A stretch of 64,000 bases of DNA from positions 28,227 through 92,226 of the forward strand of contig CBDFHV010000009.1 of the NCBI GenBank assembly GCA_965247705.1. Direction: 5' to 3'. Below, one piece after another: positions 59,037-64,000 of the stretch. This DNA is from CBDFHV01 sp965247705. GTDB lineage: Bacteria > Pseudomonadota > Alphaproteobacteria > Rhodospirillales > CAMCUA01. The notes below the pieces were generated by a model, which had not been told where the DNA came from, did not search any database, and saw only the letters and a program-made list of their open reading frames with translations. The number at the start of each line of letters is the position of its first letter. Positions within the stretch are counted from its first letter, which is position 1. Position numbers and translations under genes: made by a program.

Positions 59037-61540
59037 CAGATCCCGGCCCGCCTGATCCCGTAGGCGCCCTCCAGGCCCTGGCTGATGGCGCCGTGGTTCT
59101 CCAGGTCGGCAAGAAAGATCGTGACCACCGCCCGCGCGCCGTCGAAGCGTACCTCGCGGTCGACCTCGCGCTTCGGGGTGCCGGTGTTCTCGAAGTTGAT
59201 CTCGATGGCGGGCGGCTGGCCGAGTGCTTGAGTCTCGGCGCGCGACAGGATGCGCTCGCCGGTCTGGGCGATGATCGGCACCTCGTCGGGCCTGAGCATG
59301 CCGGCGATGCCGCCGCGGTGATAGCGCGGCGCGTGGGCGAAGACCTCCGGCGGCACGGCGCGGCGCACCCCGCCCAAGGCGCCGGCGATGCCACCGCCAT
59401 GACGGACTTGCCGCAGCGGCGGCAGCGGTCTCCTATGGACCGGGATCAGGGGCGCCGTGCCCGGCGCCGCGCCGTCGTAGGGCCCGGGCAGGCCCGGGCT
59501 GAAGATGTCATTGAGAATGCCCTCGAGCGCGCCGCTCAGGGGCTCGGTGATGGACTTGCTAACGGCGATGCGGGCGAGCTGGGCGAGGATCGAATCGACC
59601 AGGCCCGAGAACGACAGCTTGCCGGTGCGAACGAACTCGACCAGCGCATCCTCCATGCCGCTGAACGCACTCTTGACGCCGGACTTCATGGCCGCCGCCG
59701 TATCTTCCGCCTCGCCGGCGACGTCCTTGAGGCCCCGGATCACCCCGTCCTGCCAATGCTTGGACGTTCTGAGCCGCTGCTCGGCCTCTTCCCGATCGAT
59801 CCGCTTGAGTTGCTCGACGGCGATGGCGTGGGCTTGCACCACCCGCTCGGCATAGCCCTCATGGCCCTTGGCACCGGCCTCCAGCGTCTTGAGGGTCTCG
59901 GCGAGCCAGCGTCTGATCGCCAGCCGCTCAGTGGCATAGGTGCCGGCGAGCGCTGCCGCCTCCGCCTCGATAGTGGCGGTTGCCTTGCGCGCCTGAGCCG
60001 CGAGCCGTTCGTAGGCGGCGCGGCCGCGCTCGGCATCCTCGCGGGTGATGCCTTCGATATCGAGCCGGGCGGCCTTTCTGACAGCGAGGGTCGCCGCCTC
60101 GATCTTCTCGGCGTCGGTCCCACGCTCGACGCCGAGCCGCGCCAACGCGTCGACCTGTGCCGCCTCGGCGCGGCGAACGAGCGCGATGCGGTCCAGGCTG
60201 AGCCGGGCGATGCGCTCCTCGGCGGCGGCCCGGATACGCTCCACCTCGGCCGTCTCCTTGGTTGCTGCGACGACCGGGTCCTGAGCCTTGCCGGGGGGAT
60301 CGGTTTGTGACGTTGGCTTCACGCTGCCCACAAGAAGCGCGGGCACGGGCGTGACCGCCTCGAGCAGGGCCGCCGGCACATTGACCTTCGAGCGCCGGAT
60401 ACCCTCGACCAGGGCCTCGGGGAGCTTCTCGCCCCGCTCGGCCAAGTCACTGAGAACCGCCGCGAGCCGGCGGTCGATATCCTCGTTCGACCACCACTCG
60501 ACCAGGCTGTCTTCATTGAACGCCTTCCACCGACCCGGGCTCCAGCGGCCGCTCCCGTGGGTGCGCAGCAGATCGTGGATCTCGAGCGCGGAACTGTCCC
60601 CCAGCAACCGCGCCACCGAGATGCCGAGCGCGCGCGCAAAATCAAGCGCGCCGGCGAACGCGCCGATTAGCGCCGCGCCCAGTTGTTGAACGCCCACGAC
60701 CGTCGTCGGGTCTTGCAACAGGGAGGTGAGCTTATCGACTTCCTCGCGCAGCTCTCCGGTCCCGTCCTTCACTTCGAGAAGATCGCCCCAGGCATTGCCC
60801 AGGCTCGTCAAGGCGCCGCCGAGGGTGTCGCGCGCGGCGCGCGCGGCGCCACCATACTGACTTTTGATCTCCTCGAGGATCAGCGCCTGCGCCTCGGCCA
60901 CCCGGCCGGTCTCGGCGAGCTGTTTGATGACGTCCTTCTGGGCGTCCGTGAAGGTGGTGCCCGAGCGGCTGAGCGCATCGAGCCCGCGTATCGGATCGTT
61001 GAGTGCCTTGCCGAGCTGAATCGCGGCGGACCGCAAGTCGGTGCCGATACCGACCGCAAGATCGAGCACCGTTTCCGAGGCGTCCCGGAAAGTATCGCCC
61101 TTGATCTCGCGGAAGGAGAGCAACAAGGCCTGCATCTCGAGCACCGCCTCGTCACCGAAGGTGGTGAGCCGCTGAAGCGATGCCGCCATGTCCTGGAGTT
61201 CGCGGCTGGTGAGGCCGGCCGCACCGCCGGTGGCGCGAATGCGCGCCTCGACCTGGGCGATTGCCTGCTCCTGGCGCACCGTGGCGCGGACTATCCCGCG
61301 TAGGGCGGCGGCAAGCCCGAGGCCGACGAGCAGACCGCGCAGGCCGATGAGCTGGCGCCGGGCGCCGGCCATGCCGGTGGCGCCGCGCTCCCATGCGGAA
61401 GCCAGGCCCCGGGTTTGGCGGGCGGCACGGGCCGTGGTGTCGCCGGTGCGTTGAAGGTCGCGCCGCAGCCCCTTGATCTCGCGGGTGGCGCGGTTGAGGT
61501 CGGTGCGCACACGCAGGGCAAGATCGAGATCGCGGGCCAT
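59036..61540 (-). CDS. phage tail tape measure protein
   Basis: 834 residues. N-terminal coiled region (LNRATREIKGLRRDLQRTGDTTARAARQ), a membrane-like stretch near 68-85 (GLRGLLVGLGLAAALRGIVRA), tape measure domain (TTFTDAQKDVIKQLAETGRVAEAQALILEEI), and a lambda-type C-terminus (VDSILAQLARIAVSKSITEPLSGALEGIL). It sets tail length; at about 0.15 nm per residue this predicts a tail near 125 nm. ATG overlaps the chaperone stop (ATGA). Confidence 0.9.
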   Translation of the reverse strand: MARDLDLALRVRTDLNRATREIKGLRRDLQRTGDTTARAARQTRGLASAWERGATGMAGARRQLIGLRGLLVGLGLAAALRGIVRATVRQEQAIAQVEARIRATGGAAGLTSRELQDMAASLQRLTTFGDEAVLEMQALLLSFREIKGDTFRDASETVLDLAVGIGTDLRSAAIQLGKALNDPIRGLDALSRSGTTFTDAQKDVIKQLAETGRVAEAQALILEEIKSQYGGAARAARDTLGGALTSLGNAWGDLLEVKDGTGELREEVDKLTSLLQDPTTVVGVQQLGAALIGAFAGALDFARALGISVARLLGDSSALEIHDLLRTHGSGRWSPGRWKAFNEDSLVEWWSNEDIDRRLAAVLSDLAERGEKLPEALVEGIRRSKVNVPAALLEAVTPVPALLVGSVKPTSQTDPPGKAQDPVVAATKETAEVERIRAAAEERIARLSLDRIALVRRAEAAQVDALARLGVERGTDAEKIEAATLAVRKAARLDIEGITREDAERGRAAYERLAAQARKATATIEAEAAALAGTYATERLAIRRWLAETLKTLEAGAKGHEGYAERVVQAHAIAVEQLKRIDREEAEQRLRTSKHWQDGVIRGLKDVAGEAEDTAAAMKSGVKSAFSGMEDALVEFVRTGKLSFSGLVDSILAQLARIAVSKSITEPLSGALEGILNDIFSPGLPGPYDGAAPGTAPLIPVHRRPLPPLRQVRHGGGIAGALGGVRRAVPPEVFAHAPRYHRGGIAGMLRPDEVPIIAQTGERILSRAETQALGQPPAIEINFENTGTPKREVDREVRFDGARAVVTIFLADLENHGAISQGLEGAYGIRRAGI

Positions 61541-62234
61541 CAGCCGGTCACCTCAGTCGTCTCTCTTTGGGCCCCGCCCATGAGCGTTACGCACAGCGCC
61601 CGCGCGAGGTCGGCCGCGGCGCCAACCCGCTGGCGTTCGGCCTCGCGCCAGAACAGCACGATCTGACGCCAGGTCAGGCGCCGGCAGAGCTCGTCGTGGC
61701 CGTCTCCGTGGCCGGCGCGGACGAGCGAATCGAGGACGCGAGCGAGCGGAACAGGTTCGCCGTCTCCGCGTTCTCCACCACCCCGGAGATGACGCGACGA
61801 ATGAAAAAAAGGGCATTGGCCTGCCACATGGCGAGCGTCAGCGCGCGGCCGTCAGCGTCCGAGAGGGATGCAAGCCAAGGGGTCTCGCGCCCGGTGGCAC
61901 GGGCCGCCAGATCGAGCCAGACCGCGGGATATTCTCCGATGGCCGCTTCGATCGCTGCAACGCCGATCGCGGAATCCTCGACTCCTTCCGCGCCGGCGCG
62001 TTCCACCAGCGCGGTGAAGCTCTCGATCAGTGGCCGTGCCACGGCCTGCGCTTCGAGCCCCTCGCGGAAGCGGAACTCGCGCACCGTCACGGTAACGGCT
62101 CCGACCGTATCGGCGTCCCGGACCTCGATGTCGACGTCCGGGAACAGCACCGCGAGCTCGTCGGCTGCGGTGTCCGGCGTCTCGGGCTTGTCGCCGGCCG
62201 CCGCCTCATCGGGCGGAACTTCGCCGCGCGCCAT
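61540..62234 (-). CDS. tail assembly chaperone, -1 frameshift product (GT-type)
   Basis: Predicted long form made by -1 slippage at 61803-61809. Residues 1-144 are shared with the short form; the rest (HSSRHLRGGGERGDGEP... RLTWRQIVLFWREAERQRVGAAADLARAL) comes from the -1 frame, which is open to 61540 and stops at the tape-measure start. Total about 231 residues. This is the lambda gpG/gpGT arrangement, where the longer form links major tail protein to the tape measure. Confidence 0.75.
61674..62234 (-). CDS. tail assembly chaperone, short form (G-type)
   Basis: 186 residues. Acidic N-terminus, then VTVREFRFREGLEAQAVARPLIESFTALV and YPAVWLDLAARATGRETPWLASLSDADGRALTLAMWQANALFFIRRV, the pattern of tail chaperones placed between major tail and tape-measure genes. 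It continues past the slip site to its own stop at 61674. Start overlaps the major tail stop by one base. Confidence 0.75.
   Translation of the reverse strand: MARGEVPPDEAAAGDKPETPDTAADELAVLFPDVDIEVRDADTVGAVTVTVREFRFREGLEAQAVARPLIESFTALVERAGAEGVEDSAIGVAAIEAAIGEYPAVWLDLAARATGRETPWLASLSDADGRALTLAMWQANALFFIRRVISGVVENAETANLFRSLASSIRSSAPATETATTSSAGA
61803..61809 (-). promoter_or_regulatory. -1 ribosomal frameshift site
   Basis: On the minus strand the gene frame reads CTT TTT TTC, giving a T-TTT-TTC heptamer (X-XXY-YYZ). The alternative frame is exactly -1 and is open for 87 codons to the start of the tape measure. A run of seven T precedes CAT. Confidence 0.8.
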
Positions 62235-63046
62235 CAGACCGCCTCGCCGTCGACGAGTAACGCGGCCTTGCCGCCGCCGGGCTCGAGGATCTCGGCGGTG
62301 AGCTGGATCTGCTGTTCGCTGTCCCGGTTCATCAGGCCGATCTCGCCGGACGGCCCGACCGAGCAGAGCGGCGCGTAGTAATCGCGGCCCTTGCCCGCGA
62401 CCGGGGTCTCGATATAGCGGATGGCCGCGCGGATGTCCTTGAGATCGCCGGTCGTTACCTGTTTGCGGGCGGCGGCGAGCGGGGTGTAGTCGACCAGGAT
62501 CGCGGTGTTATCGGCGATGCCGCCGCCGGGCTCGATGTAGAGACGCCCGCGCTCGGCATCGACCGTGTAGTCGGTCCCGGCTACGAAAGTGGTGGGGCTC
62601 GACTCGACGGTGTCGGTGACCACGGTTTTGGTGGCGTCGGCGTCGATGGCGCCGACGCCGGTGGGCTTGTCGGTCTTGACACCCAACTGATACCAGCGGC
62701 CCTTCCTGACCGTGAGCGCCTCGTCGGCCACCTCGCCCGCCGCATCGGTGACGTCTTCGGGCGCCGGCGCGCCGACGAACAGGGCCAGGTTCTCAGGGCT
62801 GATGTCGCGCAGCGTGATGGACAGCGAACGGGTCAGCGAGCGCACCGCGTTGACCAGTTGCCGGGCCACCGGGCCGGTGCCCGAGAATACCTGCACCCGC
62901 TCGGTGGTCACCGAGAGCGAGGCCCCCACCCCGTCGCCGAGATAACGCTCGCCGGTGGTCGCGCCGTCATCGTCGAGCAGGTCGAGATAGAGCTCGCCCG
63001 CGCCGACGACGACATTGTCGGTGTGCTTGTTCGTGGTAATGCTCAT
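62234..63046 (-). CDS. phage major tail (tube) protein
   Basis: 270 residues, beta-rich. It begins MSITTNKHTDNVVVGAGELYLDLLDDDG, and contains RYLGDGVGASLSVTTERVQVF and a C-terminal VGPSGEIGLMNRDSEQQIQLTAEIL. Position and size match the tail tube subunit of siphophages. The start overlaps the upstream small gene end by four bases. Confidence 0.78.
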   Translation of the reverse strand: MSITTNKHTDNVVVGAGELYLDLLDDDGATTGERYLGDGVGASLSVTTERVQVFSGTGPVARQLVNAVRSLTRSLSITLRDISPENLALFVGAPAPEDVTDAAGEVADEALTVRKGRWYQLGVKTDKPTGVGAIDADATKTVVTDTVESSPTTFVAGTDYTVDAERGRLYIEPGGGIADNTAILVDYTPLAAARKQVTTGDLKDIRAAIRYIETPVAGKGRDYYAPLCSVGPSGEIGLMNRDSEQQIQLTAEILEPGGGKAALLVDGEAV

Positions 63047-63264
63047 GTCCCGCTCTCCTTGGTCTCGTTCGCGGCCGCATTGCCGGCCTCCGGCCCGCCC
63101 TTTGCAGCCGTGCGCTTCACCGGCTCGAAGTACCCTTCCACCTCGAGCCTCGCGATCTGATCGGGCCTGAGCCGCACGGTCTCGCCCGGCGCGCGCTCGA
63201 TGCCCGCCTGGACCAGCGGCTTGGCCAGCACCCGCGCTTCGCGGCCATCCTGTTTGCGTGTCAT
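63043..63264 (-). CDS. small phage protein of unknown function
   Basis: 73 residues, charged: ARVLAKPLVQAGIERAPGETVRLRPDQIARLEVEGYFEPV, with a hydrophilic tail. Short proteins with a similar ETVRLRPDQIARLE phrase occur before tail tube genes. GGGAGA lies 7 bases before the ATG at 63264; ATG at 63285 is an alternative. Just upstream (63286-63313) a 14-base sequence, CCCCTGCGCTCATG-like, is repeated in tandem. Confidence 0.65.
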   Translation of the reverse strand: MTRKQDGREARVLAKPLVQAGIERAPGETVRLRPDQIARLEVEGYFEPVKRTAAKGGPEAGNAAANETKESGT

Positions 63265-63309
63265 GGTCTTGTCTCCCGTGCTCATACCCCTGCGCTCATG
63301 CCCCTGCGC

Positions 63310-63795
63310 TCACACCCTGAGCCGGGCCGGCTTGCCGGTATCGCCGGCGACGCCCGCCGAGGAGGCCCACCAGCGCAGGCGGTATTCGTCGCGCCACTCG
63401 AGGCGGCCGCCGTCGATGCCAACCAGGAAGCCGCGCCGAAACTGCAACACCTCGCGGGCGCCCTCCGGCGTCCAGCCGGCGAGCGCCGCGCGCGAGGCGG
63501 CCAGGACCTCGGCAAGCTCGTCCCGCGCCCGGGCGCCGGAACGGTCGTTGGGCGCCGAGAGCAGCGACTGCACGCCGATCGTCGCGGTGGTTTGTTGTGT
63601 TGCCTGGATCGCCGGCGCCACGCTGTCGGCGGCGTCCTCGGCGAGCGGCAGCACGAAGGCCGCCGGTGTTCTGGGCAAGGACGAAAGCGCCGCCACGTCG
63701 AGGGCGCCCAGCACCTCCTTGTAGATGCCGGCCGCCTCGAGCCGCGCGACGATCGCCGCCACGGTCACGAACTCGAGTGCCTGGAGAGGCGCCAT
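63310..63795 (-). CDS. phage tail terminator-like protein
   Basis: 161 residues. TVAAIVARLEAAGI, TPAAFVLPLAEDA, and LQFRRGFLVGIDGGRLEWRDEYRLRWW fit the gp37/minor tail U type protein that caps the tail tube at the head side. ATG at 63795 overlaps the upstream stop (TGATG). The order tail completion, terminator, tube is the standard one. Confidence 0.7.
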   Translation of the reverse strand: MAPLQALEFVTVAAIVARLEAAGIYKEVLGALDVAALSSLPRTPAAFVLPLAEDAADSVAPAIQATQQTTATIGVQSLLSAPNDRSGARARDELAEVLAASRAALAGWTPEGAREVLQFRRGFLVGIDGGRLEWRDEYRLRWWASSAGVAGDTGKPARLRV

Positions 63796-64000
63796 CACGC
63801 CGCGGCCCTTTCAATAGCGCGGGAGACGATCTTCAGAATGCTTTGCCGGTCGTCCGCGTCTAGCCCCAGAAACGGCCGCGCCGGGATGGTCGAGCCGGGG
63901 TGGTTCACTTGAGCCACCGGGTGCCGGGCGCCGGGCCAATAGAGTGCTTTCTTGTTTCTGGGCCGGATCGTGCGCGGCGCCGTCTTGCCGCCGAACTGAT
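63795..64000 (-). CDS. phage virion morphogenesis (tail completion) protein, C-terminal part
   Basis: The frame is open to the right edge; 67 residues are visible. TAPRTIRPRNKKALYWPGARHPVAQVNHPGSTIPARPFLGLDADD is typical of the end of Mu gpG-like virion morphogenesis proteins, notably the PARPFLG phrase. The head-proximal part of the phage module lies beyond the window. Confidence 0.72.
   Translation of the reverse strand, partial: QFGGKTAPRTIRPRNKKALYWPGARHPVAQVNHPGSTIPARPFLGLDADDRQSILKIVSRAIERAAA

Noticed and set aside
52300..64000. Gene transfer agent
   Set aside because: Gene order is partly similar, but the DUF2460/DUF2163 pair typical of the Rhodobacter type is not seen and a lambda-type frameshift chaperone is present; head genes are needed to decide.

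Overview
This is a GC-rich alphaproteobacterial chromosome segment, probably from a free-living Rhodospirillales-like organism. No rRNA or other formal marker is present, so the placement rests on gene content: a GcrA cell-cycle regulator (cut by the left edge), a CcrM-type GANTC adenine methyltransferase with a dense GANTC cluster upstream, an alphaproteobacterial-style LexA box (GAAC-N7-GAAC), ETF plus ETF-ubiquinone oxidoreductase, and alphaproteobacterial-looking versions of the housekeeping genes.

Layout. 1-12.3 kb: gcrA end, then a run of apparently catabolic genes (DM13 protein, SnoaL-like protein, Asp/Glu-racemase-like protein, frameshifted MlrC/M81 gene) facing a minus-strand set (M20-like hydrolase, spermidine/putrescine-type ABC transporter with fused permeases, binding protein, amidohydrolase) and an MFS transporter. 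12.3-24.4 kb: tRNA-Gln, ispE with a TPR lipoprotein, ETF-QO, a zinc-type CDF exporter with a family-4-like uracil-DNA glycosylase, a lytic transglycosylase with moaB, and a bactofilin-like membrane protein next to a class III cyclase. 24.5-32.7 kb: AHL-lactonase-like hydrolase, epimerase, alpha/beta hydrolase, then etfBA-hbd, a class II aldolase and a flavin monooxygenase, the etf genes having a near-consensus promoter. 32.7-38.2 kb: ccrM, rnhB, an SplB-like radical SAM gene with a LexA box, two small glycosyltransferase genes, and stress proteins (USP, CBS-BON). 38.4-38.6 kb holds a probable stand-alone small RNA gene. 38.6-49.6 kb: DMT exporter, TerB, SRAP, a large hybrid histidine kinase, dapB, a 2-hydroxyacid dehydrogenase, prs, rplY, pth, ychF.

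49.6-52.2 kb is a decayed lipoprotein gene cluster: one gene carries an amber codon and an IS3-family insertion with an unusually long 16-bp duplication, one is intact, one is truncated. From about 52.2 kb to the right edge lies a minus-strand siphophage-type tail module (tail completion, tail terminator, major tail protein, assembly chaperone with a clear -1 slippery heptamer, tape measure, distal tail proteins, NlpC/P60 peptidase, TipJ/gpJ-like protein, tail fibre). Head, integrase and lysis genes are not in view.

Regulation readable from the sequence: GANTC methylation sites at ccrM, an SOS operator over the predicted start of the radical SAM gene, a strong etf promoter with a 12-bp inverted repeat upstream, a promoter-hairpin-terminator unit for the small RNA, and an IS hairpin that masks its own ribosome binding site. 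All database-style family names here come from recognised motifs, not from searches.
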